A DNA stretch of 64,000 bases from Methanobacterium alkalithermotolerans (lineage in GTDB: Archaea; Methanobacteriota; Methanobacteria; Methanobacteriales; Methanobacteriaceae), in assembly GCF_018141185.1 (NCBI RefSeq), contig NZ_CP058560.1:1054001-1118000 (forward strand), written 5' to 3'. A program made the position numbers and the translations under genes. The notes under the pieces are model-generated. The model made no database searches. It was given only the letters and a program-made list of their open reading frames with translations, and was not told the DNA's origin. Within the stretch, counting starts at the first letter, position 1, and each line of letters starts with the position of its first letter. Below are positions 45,660 to 54,035 of the stretch, one piece after another.

Positions 45660-46238
45660 TTAAAAAATTCTTGTTTTGGCTATATCTTCTTCAATTGAAT
45701 AAATTTCATTTATATATCTTTTTGATGTATCTTTCATTAGTTTAATAACACTTTTCATGCCCATATCGTGATTATTATCTATAAGACTGCTGGTTTCAAC
45801 ATCATGTGGAGTTCCCTGATTTTTCACATTGATGCCCAGATGAACTTTCATGCTGCTAGGGGTAACCGTGGCAATGGAAACCGACAATTTAGCAGAATTT
45901 ATATACAGGTCGTCTCCTTTTCTGGTACAAGGAATATTCCAATTACTTAATTCATCTTTTAAAATCATCACAAGTATCCTTTGGCGATGATAAGCCATTC
46001 TTAAATCTGCTGGTTGGCAATCAAAGTGTTCCACAATAAAATGGGCCATTACATCAGATTTGATTTCTAAATCTACATCCTCATAATCAATTATTTTGTC
46101 CTTTTTAATAAGCATGGGGCCAATCCAGGTTATTATACTGGATCCCTTAATACCATATTCTTTTAAAGCCCATGCTGGTTCTATGGGAGTTCCATCATAA
46201 TTTAAGTTCTCATTTAAATGTTTATGAAGCATTTTCAT
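45660..46238 (-). CDS. DUF366 family protein
   Basis: About 192 residues of the DUF366 family. The sequence is soluble and mixed alpha/beta, with WALKEYGIKGSSIITWIGP near the start, HFIVEHFDCQPADLRMAYHR and a central SVSIATVTPSSMKVHLGIN. I choose the ATG at 46238 with ggtgat four bases upstream. DUF366 has no established activity. Its place directly upstream of queD and queE on the same strand suggests a link with 7-deazaguanine or pterin metabolism. Confidence 0.8.
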   Translation of the reverse strand: MKMLHKHLNENLNYDGTPIEPAWALKEYGIKGSSIITWIGPMLIKKDKIIDYEDVDLEIKSDVMAHFIVEHFDCQPADLRMAYHRQRILVMILKDELSNWNIPCTRKGDDLYINSAKLSVSIATVTPSSMKVHLGINVKNQGTPHDVETSSLIDNNHDMGMKSVIKLMKDTSKRYINEIYSIEEDIAKTRIF

Positions 46239-46293
46239 GCTTATCACCATTGTTTTTTTTTACATGATTTAAGCTCTGAAAAATGAATCTGAG

Positions 46294-46316
46294 CCGTAAA
46301 TGTATTTATGTTACGG
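46294..46316. promoter_or_regulatory. Inverted repeat upstream of the DUF366 gene
   Basis: ccgtaa and ttacgg flank an 11-base AT-rich centre that, on the minus strand, contains a TATA-like ataaatac. The element sits 56-78 bp upstream of the DUF366 start and could be an operator overlapping the promoter. Confidence 0.35.
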
Positions 46317-46336
46317 AAATATGATTTTAAGAGAGC

Positions 46337-46717
46337 TCAGTTTAAAATTACCAGTTCTTTAAAGCCAGTTTCAGGATCCATAATTCTCTTAAAAGTTCCT
46401 TCATACTCCAGAATAGACAATTCCACAGTAGTATTTACCAGGGACCCTTCTTTTAAATGCCCCCCAGTCATTTTTCCAGTTTTATCTGCCACCGCCAGAT
46501 GTAAGTGTATACCCTCCGGAGAAACGGTCCCATTAGCACATATTATTTCCAGAGGACCCTCAATATCAATAATTTCTTCATCAGCTAACCTTAAAGCTGC
46601 TTTTTGCAGACTGCCTACTGCGCCAATAATTATTCCTGCTTCCAGGTTGTTCTTTTTTTGTATAGACCCTATTTCGTTTTTGAGATCTTTGCCCGGAGTG
46701 ATTCTGAATACTAACAT
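46337..46717 (-). CDS. PPC (DUF296) domain protein
   Basis: About 126 residues forming a single PPC domain, a trimeric fold found in plant AT-hook proteins and, alone, in many prokaryotes. Signature elements are MLVFRITPGKDLKNEI, AGIIIGAVGSLQKAALR, the metal-binding histidines in GIHLHLAVAD and the later GGHL. I place the start at the ATG 46717. It has no good ribosome binding site and may be leaderless. It is divergent from the nucleotidyltransferase gene with only 43 bp between the starts. Function in archaea is not established. Confidence 0.8.
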   Translation of the reverse strand: MLVFRITPGKDLKNEIGSIQKKNNLEAGIIIGAVGSLQKAALRLADEEIIDIEGPLEIICANGTVSPEGIHLHLAVADKTGKMTGGHLKEGSLVNTTVELSILEYEGTFKRIMDPETGFKELVILN

Positions 46718-46760
46718 GTCAACTAATATATTTAATAGGGTCTTTTTACATTTAATAATT
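46718..46760. promoter_or_regulatory. 43-bp bidirectional promoter
   Basis: The whole space between two divergent ATGs. It contains aactaatatatttaataggg, which offers TATA-like sequence on both strands. Neither gene has a clear ribosome binding site, so both transcripts may be leaderless or nearly so. Confidence 0.45.
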
Positions 46761-47780
46761 ATGAAAGCCCGACCTCGAGATTTCATATACACTACTGATG
46801 ATCTTTACTTTGCCACAACTTCCTATCTGCATCCTGAAGATAGGATACTCTCTTTCCTGCGTTATATCCCTCACAAAAATGGGGATCGTTTAAAAAATGG
46901 GAAGAAGTATGCTAAAGTAGATTCAGTTCAAGCCTATAATTATCTACAGGAAAATTATCCAGAGTATCTATTTGAATGTGAAAATAGCCAGACATTTATG
47001 ATGGGGGTTCCTTTAGATCGGGTTAAAGAAATATTAACTCCCCATGACCGTTTAAAAGAGATAATGAAAGAAGATCAATCAATTCCATTATTGAGAAAGG
47101 TGGTGAAAGTTGGAGAAACCTTCCATGAAAAGGCAAATATCCCTTATGAAAATATGGGAATCTCTGGTTCCATCTTACCCGGGCTGTATAATATTGAAAG
47201 TTCAGATATCGATTTTGTGATTTATGGGCTGGAAAATCACCGTCGTGCCCGGGCAACTTTCAAGGATATTAAGGACCAGGATATTTTCCAGAGTATTGGT
47301 GATGATTACTGGGATAAGATATTTAAAAAACGAATTAAAGATTCGGCGCTATCTTTTGAAGAGTTTTGCTGGTATGAAAAACGTAAAAATAATAGAGGGA
47401 TTATAGATGGAACTTTATTTGATATTTTAGCCACTAGAAATTGGGAGGAAATAAAAGGTTCCTGGGGAGACATACGTTATGAGAATCATGGGCATGTTAC
47501 CCTGGAAGCTACTGTAAAAAGCGCTCTGGCATCATTTGATAACCCTGCAGTATATGAAGTAACTGATGTAAAGATAATGGAAGGCCCCCCAGTAACAGTT
47601 GATAAAGTTGCCTCTTTTACCCACACCTATGCTGGTCAGGCAGAGGAAGATGAAAGAATAATAGTTAAAGGTAAATTAGAGCGTGTTATAGGCTCTAAAA
47701 ATAGTTATAGGGTTGTTGTGGGTACTACTAGAGAATCTATAGATGAATTTATAAAAATAAAAGATTTACATATGGATTAG
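46761..47780 (+). CDS. Nucleotidyltransferase-superfamily protein
   Basis: 339 residues from the ATG at 46761; any longer reading upstream would be antisense to the PPC gene. The centre contains GISGSILPGLYNIESSDIDF (133-152), the GS-x(8-12)-DxD signature of polymerase-beta-type nucleotidyltransferases, with D149 and D151 as metal ligands. The N-terminal ~110 residues look like an extra domain (FIYTTDDLYFATTSYLHPED) and the C-terminal part after about 230 is beta-rich, with HGHVTLEATVKSALASFDNP. Substrate unknown; DNA repair, tRNA and antitoxin-type transfers are all possible. It is followed by hom after 132 bp. Confidence 0.8.
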   Translation: MKARPRDFIYTTDDLYFATTSYLHPEDRILSFLRYIPHKNGDRLKNGKKYAKVDSVQAYNYLQENYPEYLFECENSQTFMMGVPLDRVKEILTPHDRLKEIMKEDQSIPLLRKVVKVGETFHEKANIPYENMGISGSILPGLYNIESSDIDFVIYGLENHRRARATFKDIKDQDIFQSIGDDYWDKIFKKRIKDSALSFEEFCWYEKRKNNRGIIDGTLFDILATRNWEEIKGSWGDIRYENHGHVTLEATVKSALASFDNPAVYEVTDVKIMEGPPVTVDKVASFTHTYAGQAEEDERIIVKGKLERVIGSKNSYRVVVGTTRESIDEFIKIKDLHMD

Positions 47781-47874
47781 GTGTTTCTTGAAGTCTTTTG
47801 AATAAAAATTTTTTAAATAATAAATAGATAATTATTTAAATAATACTTTATTATATTATTTTTAATAATAAATA

Positions 47875-47882
47875 TTTATAAA
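47875..47882 (+). promoter_or_regulatory. TATA box of hom
   Basis: aatatttataaatatt holds a TATA box 31 bp upstream of the ATG. The ribosome binding site gaggag is at 47902-47907, so the predicted leader is very short. Confidence 0.5.
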
Positions 47883-47912
47883 TATTATCAGATTATCCCC
47901 TGAGGAGATTTT

Positions 47913-49205
47913 ATGAAGAATGATACGGTTAATATTGGCCTTATAGGATTTGGAACTATTGGTAGCGGTGTAGTTACCATACTAAAGCAAAATATGGATT
48001 TAATTGAGAAAAAATCACGTAAAAAGATTAATTTAAAGAAAATAGTTGATCTGGATATTAGCACTCCCCGGGGAGTGGATGTGGATCCTGAAAAGTTATC
48101 AACCAATGTAGATGACATTCTGGAAGATGAAGATATAGATATCGTTATAGAACTTATTGGGGGCTATTTACCCGCTCTTGATTTTATTTTGAAGGCCCTT
48201 AACAAAGGTAAGCATGTGGTTACAGCCAATAAAGCCCTTTTGGCCAAACACTGGGACGAGATTATATCTGCTGCAGAGGAAAATCAGGTTAAAATATCCT
48301 TCGAAGCAAGTGTTGGTGGAGGAATACCCCTTTTACAGCCTCTAAATGAGAGTCTAGCTGCCAATAATATCCAGTCCATCTATGGAATAATAAATGGTAC
48401 GGCTAATTACATACTTACTAAAATGACCCAGGAAGGCTTAAATTTTGATTCAGTATTAAATGAAGCTCAAGATAAAGGATATGCAGAACAAGACACAACT
48501 TTTGATGTGGAAGGACATGATACTGCTCAAAAATTAATTCTACTCACCATACTAGGATTTGGAAAATATGTAAAAGAAGAAAATTTCCATGTAGAGGGTA
48601 TTCGCAATATAACCCCGGAAGATATCATTTTTAATCTAGAAGAGCGAGGATATGTTATTAAGCTACTGGGTATCTCCAGAAAAACAGATAATGAGCTGGA
48701 AGTAAGGGTCCATCCCACCTTAATTCCTCAAGACCACCTTTTAGCCTCAGTAAACGGAGTTTTCAATGGAGTTTATATTGAAGGTGATGCTGTGGGTCCA
48801 GTAATGATGTATGGCCAGGGAGCAGGGAGTATGCCCACGGCAAGTGCTGTAATTGGAGATTGTCTGGACATTATTAACAATCCGCAAAAAGAAATACCTT
48901 TCGGGCCATTAAAAGAAAATCCTGCCTCTTTAAAAAGTATTGAAAATGTAAAATCCAAATACTATATTAGATTGAAAGCCCTGGATCATCCAGGAGTACT
49001 GCACTCCATAGCAGGTATTCTAAGCGATTTTAATATAAGTATTGAGTCCGTAAGCCAGAAAAAACTCGATGATGGGCCGGCAGTACCTATTTTTATAGTG
49101 ACGCATAAAGCATCAGAAAATGATTTAAGGAGTGCTTTAAAGAAAATAGATGAATTAAAAGACATAAAAGAAAAAAGTATGTTTATCCGAATTTTAGAAG
49201 AATGA
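47913..49205 (+). CDS. hom: Homoserine dehydrogenase with ACT domain
   Basis: NAD(P)-dependent reduction of aspartate semialdehyde to homoserine for threonine, methionine and isoleucine synthesis. In 430 residues: Rossmann loop GLIGFGTIGSGVV (9-21), VTANKALLAKHW, SVGGGIPLLQPL, GIINGTANYILTKM and EGHDTAQKLILL with the catalytic-region Asp/Lys. The C-terminal ~80 residues form an ACT domain (LDHPGVLHSIAGILSDFNIS) that usually gives threonine feedback. The length is standard for the long form. Confidence 0.96.
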   Translation: MKNDTVNIGLIGFGTIGSGVVTILKQNMDLIEKKSRKKINLKKIVDLDISTPRGVDVDPEKLSTNVDDILEDEDIDIVIELIGGYLPALDFILKALNKGKHVVTANKALLAKHWDEIISAAEENQVKISFEASVGGGIPLLQPLNESLAANNIQSIYGIINGTANYILTKMTQEGLNFDSVLNEAQDKGYAEQDTTFDVEGHDTAQKLILLTILGFGKYVKEENFHVEGIRNITPEDIIFNLEERGYVIKLLGISRKTDNELEVRVHPTLIPQDHLLASVNGVFNGVYIEGDAVGPVMMYGQGAGSMPTASAVIGDCLDIINNPQKEIPFGPLKENPASLKSIENVKSKYYIRLKALDHPGVLHSIAGILSDFNISIESVSQKKLDDGPAVPIFIVTHKASENDLRSALKKIDELKDIKEKSMFIRILEE

Positions 49206-49276
49206 ACAAAACCATATTATTTTTTTTAAAAATTTAGTAATAAAAATTTATTAATTGATAGGAAAAAGGTGATTAA

Positions 49277-50110
49277 ATGACCATCAGAGTATATTGTATA
49301 TCCCAATTTCTATTCTGCCCCTATAAACTACTATTAAGCCAGGTACATGATGAAAAAAAATTAGCTGATTCCAAAAACCAGTCCAAGTCCAGAACCATAG
49401 TTACTATATCCAAGCACTTGCATCATGATTTTGTGGATATGGTTAGAATGAATATGTGGTCGGTGGAAAGAGGTATGAACAAAGAAGAAGTTATAGAAAA
49501 TTTATTAAATGGAATTCCTTCTTTAATTAAAAATGCTTCAGAAAACGTTACACATTTATGTGATTGCTATGCTGGGGAACAGCTGGAAAATGAATGGGCT
49601 TCTAGAATAAAAATAGAAATAGAGATTTTAGCACTTAAAATAATTAAAATTATGAATACTACCCGAAAATCCGGGCGCGAATTAATTGAAATGATGTTTC
49701 CTCCCTCTTTGAATAGTTATTTAATTTATGATAGCTATCTGGATCTGGTGGGTAAAGTAGATAAAATAGAAATTATGGATGGTAACTATTTCCCGGTGAA
49801 AATAAAATATGGTAATCCTCCTTTAAGAGGGGTTTGGGATTCTGATGCTCTGGAAGTAGTTGCTTATGCTCTTTTAACTGAAAGGGAATTTGAAACTGAT
49901 GTTAATGTGGGTTTTGTTGAATATGTTACTTTAGGAGAGAAAAGACCAGTAATAATAGATTCCGAAATTAGAGAAGGGTTTTTTCGGGTGATGGATGAAA
50001 TAAGAAATATTATATATGAAAATGAAGCTCCTGAAATTGTAATAAACCCCAGAAAATGTGAATCATGTGAATATATCAATACATGTGAATACGGTGGTCT
50101 ATTATCATAA
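49277..50110 (+). CDS. Cas4-like PD-(D/E)XK family protein with altered active site
   Basis: 277 residues with the layout of Cas4/DUF83 Fe-S nucleases: C14 in FLFCPYKLLL at the N-terminus, a helical region, the nuclease core LDLVGKVDKIEIMDG ... PVKIKYG (157-179), and three C-terminal cysteines C261, C264 and C270. D162 and K177 are present, but the expected Glu of PVExK is Lys175, and the later Gln is Glu193. DNA cleavage is therefore doubtful although the cluster site is intact. No CRISPR array or other cas gene is in the window. The ribosome binding site is aaggtgat. Confidence 0.75.
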   Translation: MTIRVYCISQFLFCPYKLLLSQVHDEKKLADSKNQSKSRTIVTISKHLHHDFVDMVRMNMWSVERGMNKEEVIENLLNGIPSLIKNASENVTHLCDCYAGEQLENEWASRIKIEIEILALKIIKIMNTTRKSGRELIEMMFPPSLNSYLIYDSYLDLVGKVDKIEIMDGNYFPVKIKYGNPPLRGVWDSDALEVVAYALLTEREFETDVNVGFVEYVTLGEKRPVIIDSEIREGFFRVMDEIRNIIYENEAPEIVINPRKCESCEYINTCEYGGLLS

Positions 50111-50247
50111 ATTAAGTAAAAATGATGGCAAAAAGAGCCTGAATTTAGAAAATTAAAATTCTAAATAATGTTTTTAATTGTCAGAATAAGATACCAAAAT
50201 ATAAATTCTAAGAATAATAGAATATAATCATTATTATCGGTGATAAA

Positions 50248-50523
50248 ATGAGCCAAGAAGAACTCTTAAAAAAATGTGAAGGTATGGAAGATGCAAGTGT
50301 AATGGGTGCTTGCAGAGTAATGCTGGAAATGATGGCCAAAAAAGAGGTGCAAGTTGAAGAAGAAGGTCCGCAAACTTACCTGGAAATGGCAGAAAACCTT
50401 AAACCAGCTGATGTATCTAAAGTACTGCAACTGGCATTGAAAATCAGAGAAAGCGGAGATGTGAAAGACCCCGAAGTATTGAATGCAGCGAGCAGAATAA
50501 TAAGAGCCATTGAAATGAGCTAA
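50248..50523 (+). CDS. Small acidic protein of unknown function
   Basis: A 91-residue soluble protein that I do not recognise. It is mostly helical, with two cysteines in the first 23 residues (KCEGMEDASVMGACRVML) and an acidic Glu-rich patch at about 32-41. The ATG follows cggtgat. It lies between the Cas4-like gene and ehbQ, ending 14 bp from the convergent ehbQ stop. The good ribosome binding site and coding-like composition support a real gene. Confidence 0.7.
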   Translation: MSQEELLKKCEGMEDASVMGACRVMLEMMAKKEVQVEEEGPQTYLEMAENLKPADVSKVLQLALKIRESGDVKDPEVLNAASRIIRAIEMS

Positions 50524-50537
50524 TTAAAGTATTAAAT

Positions 50538-51194
50538 TTAAAACTTTTTTTCCCCTACTTTTTTTATATCAAAAATTGCAGTATCAGCTATAGCCATAAC
50601 AGCCATTACTCCTGCTTGAATAGGATCAGTAACCACCAGATCTGCCATTTTAGTAACGCTCCCTGGCATAGATAAACTTATAATTACTACAGAATGTTGT
50701 TTTTTTATCTTTTCTACTTCTTCGGTTATTTTGCCACCCATCAGAGATCCGGCCAGTACTAAGGCACCTACTCTAGGCAGTCTGCCCACAGCAGAAATGG
50801 CTTCTGCCAATTCCATTTCCCCTACAAGAGGTATGGTATCAATACTTATTCGTTCCCCACGTATATTATGGCGATCAGCCTCACTTATGGCCCCCATAGC
50901 AACATGGGCTACTTGAGCCCCACCACCAATTATAATGATTCTTTTTCCATATATTTCATCCAGGGACCGATGAACTTTCACTTCCAGTACAGAAGGGGAT
51001 TTTTTAATGGCACCTATTAATTCATCAATATTATTCACATCTTCCAGTTCCAGATAAATAGATCCAGAATAATCTTTTTCCACGAAAAGGTGAGTGTAAC
51101 TAATATTAATGCCACAGTTAGCCATCATTTCAGTTATATCTCTTAATACTCCTGGCTTATTAATGGATTTGATGGTAATGGCAAATTTTTTCAT
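50538..51194 (-). CDS. ehbQ: Energy-converting hydrogenase B subunit Q (ACT domain protein)
   Basis: A 218-residue soluble protein with an N-terminal ACT domain (SINKPGVLRDITEMMANCGI, residues 10-29) and a second domain with IIIIGGGAQVAHVAMGAISE and VGALVLAGSLMGGK. It is the last gene of the ehb operon, as in Methanothermobacter, where EhbQ has this make-up. ACT domains bind small ligands, often amino acids, so it may tie Ehb to biosynthetic state; this is inference. A 206-bp gap with a tandem duplication separates it from ehbP, more than elsewhere in the operon. Confidence 0.85.
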   Translation of the reverse strand: MKKFAITIKSINKPGVLRDITEMMANCGINISYTHLFVEKDYSGSIYLELEDVNNIDELIGAIKKSPSVLEVKVHRSLDEIYGKRIIIIGGGAQVAHVAMGAISEADRHNIRGERISIDTIPLVGEMELAEAISAVGRLPRVGALVLAGSLMGGKITEEVEKIKKQHSVVIISLSMPGSVTKMADLVVTDPIQAGVMAVMAIADTAIFDIKKVGEKKF

Positions 51195-51255
51195 TTAAAT
51201 CACAACTGCTATAGGGAATACTATGATAAATCCCCAATATTAATATTTTAGAAAA

Positions 51256-51349
51256 ATGAATATTTAATAGTACTTATCCTGGTTTAAAATATTATTCAGT
51301 CTATGAATATTTAATAGTACTTATCCTGGTTTAAAATATTATTCAGTCT
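51256..51349. repeat. Perfect 47-bp tandem duplication between ehbP and ehbQ
   Basis: Copy 1 is 51256-51302 and copy 2 is 51303-51349, identical at all 47 positions and followed by the first few bases of a third copy (atgaa). The unit begins atgaatatttaatagtactt and contains cctgg. Perfect identity in an AT-rich spacer indicates a recent event. Confidence 0.95.
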
Positions 51350-51400
51350 ATGAAAATTAAATTTAAGAAAAATTAAAAAAAATAATATATAAAATAATGG

Positions 51401-51664
51401 TTAAGCAGATTCTGCTTTTATTTTCTCTAATTTAGCCTTTTCTTTACGCCACATGGCCAGATAATTATCCTCATCTTTTACTGGAATTATTTTAAGGCCC
51501 AGATTACGATGTTCTTCAATCCACTCCTCATCAAAAACAGGGATTTCAATTTTTATGGGTTCCGGGGTGGGGTTAACTACAATAATATTGCGGTAGGGGA
51601 ATTCTAGTTCAACAATGTAGCCACCTAGACTCAGAATATGATGAGCTCTAACTATAAATTTCAT
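51401..51664 (-). CDS. ehbP: Energy-converting hydrogenase B subunit P
   Basis: An 87-residue soluble protein. The sequence begins FIVRAHHILSLGGYIVELEF and has a proline-rich middle (VVNPTPEPIKIEIPVFDEEW) and a lysine/glutamate-rich end. There is no membrane helix or cysteine motif. Identity rests on position between ehbO and ehbQ and on size, which match EhbP in the 17-gene operon of Methanobacteriales. The ribosome binding site is aggtgat. Its role in the complex is unknown. Confidence 0.8.
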   Translation of the reverse strand: MKFIVRAHHILSLGGYIVELEFPYRNIIVVNPTPEPIKIEIPVFDEEWIEEHRNLGLKIIPVKDEDNYLAMWRKEKAKLEKIKAESA

Positions 51665-51740
51665 TTAATCACCTTAATTAGGTTTTTATTATATGCCCGC
51701 TCTATTTTATTAATTTACTATAAAGTTTATAGGACTTAAG

Positions 51741-52739
51741 TTATACAAATGTAGCCAAAATAGCCAGTACTCCCAATAAGGAAACACCTGCTGCTACCGG
51801 ATAAAATTGTTTAAAGGTAAATATAGGTGAAAAAGCACTCATAAATGCACTTAAAATAGGGAAGAGTAAAGCCACTAAGATATTCACCAGAATGCCCCAG
51901 CTTAAAATATTCGGAGGAATGCCCAGGAATAGTACAGAAAAGAGTGCCCCTAAAGTAAACATTAGAAATCCACGGGTTAAATAAGTATAGGACCTGTATT
52001 TAGCAGCATATTCCATATAAGGGCCTTCAATTACATCTGCTTTGGTCTTTAAGATGGCGAAGGGATACTCATTTAAGAGGATCATGTATCCTATGAAATA
52101 TACTATGGCTCCTAAAATACCGGCTAGTGAAAAGAGCACCGGTCCATTTAATTGCTGGTAAGCTACAATATCCCCCAGGAAAATGCTTCCTGCCATGGCT
52201 ACCGGGACAAATAAAGCAATATATAGTGGGAAGGATCCAAATGCAATTAATCTAAAAGCCCTAAGGGAACTCAGGTCCTCTAAAAAAGACTTTTTGATGT
52301 TAGGATGTGCGGCGCCTTTTATTACATCAGGAAAAGGCATGCTTAAAGACATTATTGATCGTGAAAAAGAACCCATAAAGACATATATTACTTCTTCTAT
52401 TTTTAAAAGGCCTACAATGGCAATTATACTGGTTAATGCACTTAAAAAATACATTTCAGGTATCAAGAACAGGAATATAAATAATACTATTATTATTCCC
52501 ACCAGAGGAAGTGCATTATACAGCCGGGGGAGTGGAGAGTTAGGATTTATGGTTTCCTTGAAGAAAAACTTCAAAGGAGCCATAATACCCGGGCTGGAAA
52601 TAGGGGGTCCTATTCTTTGTTGTATTCTAGCCTGGACAAACTTTCTCTCAATTCCAGGAAGCCAAATGCTTATAATAAATGCCACGATTATGGTTCCAAT
52701 CACTGCTGCTGTTGAATATATGATAGTAGAAGCTTCCAT
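51741..52739 (-). CDS. ehbO: Energy-converting hydrogenase B subunit O (NuoH-like)
   Basis: 332-residue polytopic membrane subunit related to NuoH/HyfC, which links the soluble hydrogenase module to the ion-translocating arm. About eight helices are seen. The cytoplasmic loop GIERKFVQARIQQRIGPPIS near residue 30 is the NuoH-type ERK/RxQ-R-GP motif, and PFAILKTKADVIEGPYMEYA later matches the conserved ExxxP-x-D region. I choose the ATG at 52739 (ggag eight bases upstream) over a TTG at 52784. Confidence 0.93.
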   Translation of the reverse strand: MEASTIIYSTAAVIGTIIVAFIISIWLPGIERKFVQARIQQRIGPPISSPGIMAPLKFFFKETINPNSPLPRLYNALPLVGIIIVLFIFLFLIPEMYFLSALTSIIAIVGLLKIEEVIYVFMGSFSRSIMSLSMPFPDVIKGAAHPNIKKSFLEDLSSLRAFRLIAFGSFPLYIALFVPVAMAGSIFLGDIVAYQQLNGPVLFSLAGILGAIVYFIGYMILLNEYPFAILKTKADVIEGPYMEYAAKYRSYTYLTRGFLMFTLGALFSVLFLGIPPNILSWGILVNILVALLFPILSAFMSAFSPIFTFKQFYPVAAGVSLLGVLAILATFV

Positions 52740-52825
52740 TGACTTCATCTCCTTATTAAACCCTAAACTCCAGATATTATCCAATTAACCCATAAACTTC
52801 ATAAAGATTTAAATATTTAATTAAT

Positions 52826-53959
52826 TCAAAGCTTGATTATCTGTATAGCCCGATCGGTGCAGGTAAAGCAGGGGTCACACTGCACAATACCCAGCTGAGC
52901 ATCAGTTATGTGATGACCAATACAGGCATACTGCATAGCCCCTATGTTGGACATGGACGGTGTTCTAACTATGGAACCTCTAACCCTGCCCTCTTCTAAC
53001 CGGTAGGAGTGATATAGCCTACCACGTGCTGCTTCAACATAGCTTTTTATAACACCAGTGTCCTGCATTTCCCAGGTACGGTCTGTTATAGGTCCTCCCG
53101 GAAGATTTTTAATAGCTTGACGGATGATTTTTATGGATTCTGGTATTTCCAGAACCCTCATAAGCAAATTAGCCTTAACATCTCCCCCTTCCAGAGTAAT
53201 TACATCAAAATCAAAGGGGTCATAACATTCCATATCCCGGCGAAGATCCATATCCACTCCAGTTGCCCTTAAAGAAGGTCCAGAAACCGCCAGTCTCAGG
53301 GCTTCTTTTTTAGGTATGGGGCAGACTCCAGTTATACGGGACATTATCATTGGATCAGAAACAAAACGATCGGCGAATTCAGCTACTTTTTCTTCAATAA
53401 AATCCATACCTTCTTTTATTTTTTGAATACGCATTTCATCCAATTCACAGCGAGGCCTGACCCCCCCAATTATAGAAACACCGTACTGCACCCGGTTTCC
53501 ACCAATCATCCTTAAAAGTTCCATGACAGTTTCTCTAATGTAAAAAATTCTCATGGCAAAGGTTTCATGTCCCAGTACTTCGTTTCCATGGGCCAGGTAA
53601 AGTAGATGGCTATGTAATCTTTCCAGTTCTCCCATTATAACCCTGATATAGCTGGCTCTTTCAGGGATTTCAATTTCCAGCCCTTTTTCTGCCACCATGA
53701 CAGAATTCCAAATATGTACATTCGAACAAATTCCGCAAATTTTTTCAGTTAAACTGTTAGCCTTTTCCACCGGGAGTCCTTCCATAATACGCTCAATACC
53801 CCTGTGATTGACTCCCACTGTTATTTCAGCATCTTTTACAATTTCATCCTCTACAAAAAGTCTGACCCGGTAGGGTTCTAATGCGGCAGGATGGACTGGC
53901 CCCATGGTAATTTCAGTCTCAATAACATTCCTTCCGCTTGATTTTTTATTTTCATCCAT
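52826..53959 (-). CDS. ehbN: Energy-converting hydrogenase B, [NiFe] large subunit N
   Basis: 377-residue catalytic subunit. Nickel ligands are in the N-terminal KICGICSNVH (about residues 68-77) and C-terminal DPCFTCTDR motifs (about 362-370), so both CxxC pairs are intact. HPAALEPYRVRLF and GVNHRGIERIMEG near the start and GETVMELLRMIGGNRV-like REtvMELLRMIGG are typical of group 4 enzymes. No C-terminal processing extension is evident beyond AIQIIKL. The ATG is preceded by aaggtg. Confidence 0.95.
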   Translation of the reverse strand: MDENKKSSGRNVIETEITMGPVHPAALEPYRVRLFVEDEIVKDAEITVGVNHRGIERIMEGLPVEKANSLTEKICGICSNVHIWNSVMVAEKGLEIEIPERASYIRVIMGELERLHSHLLYLAHGNEVLGHETFAMRIFYIRETVMELLRMIGGNRVQYGVSIIGGVRPRCELDEMRIQKIKEGMDFIEEKVAEFADRFVSDPMIMSRITGVCPIPKKEALRLAVSGPSLRATGVDMDLRRDMECYDPFDFDVITLEGGDVKANLLMRVLEIPESIKIIRQAIKNLPGGPITDRTWEMQDTGVIKSYVEAARGRLYHSYRLEEGRVRGSIVRTPSMSNIGAMQYACIGHHITDAQLGIVQCDPCFTCTDRAIQIIKL

Positions 53960-54035
53960 TTGTAAGCACCTTGAATATTTCTGGTGTTAGATTATTTACG
54001 CATTAAAATTTTTATTAATATTATAAGATTTAGAA

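Noticed and set aside
46308..46760. 151-codon in-frame extension ahead of the nucleotidyltransferase gene
   Set aside because: It is antisense to the PPC-domain gene, which has clear family motifs, and its composition is not coding-like; the start at 46761 fits.
49277..50110. A CRISPR-Cas locus around the Cas4-like gene
   Set aside because: No spacer-repeat array and no other cas gene is visible on either side, and the active site is altered.
51256..51349. CRISPR-like array between ehbP and ehbQ
   Set aside because: The two copies are directly adjacent without spacers; it is a simple tandem duplication.
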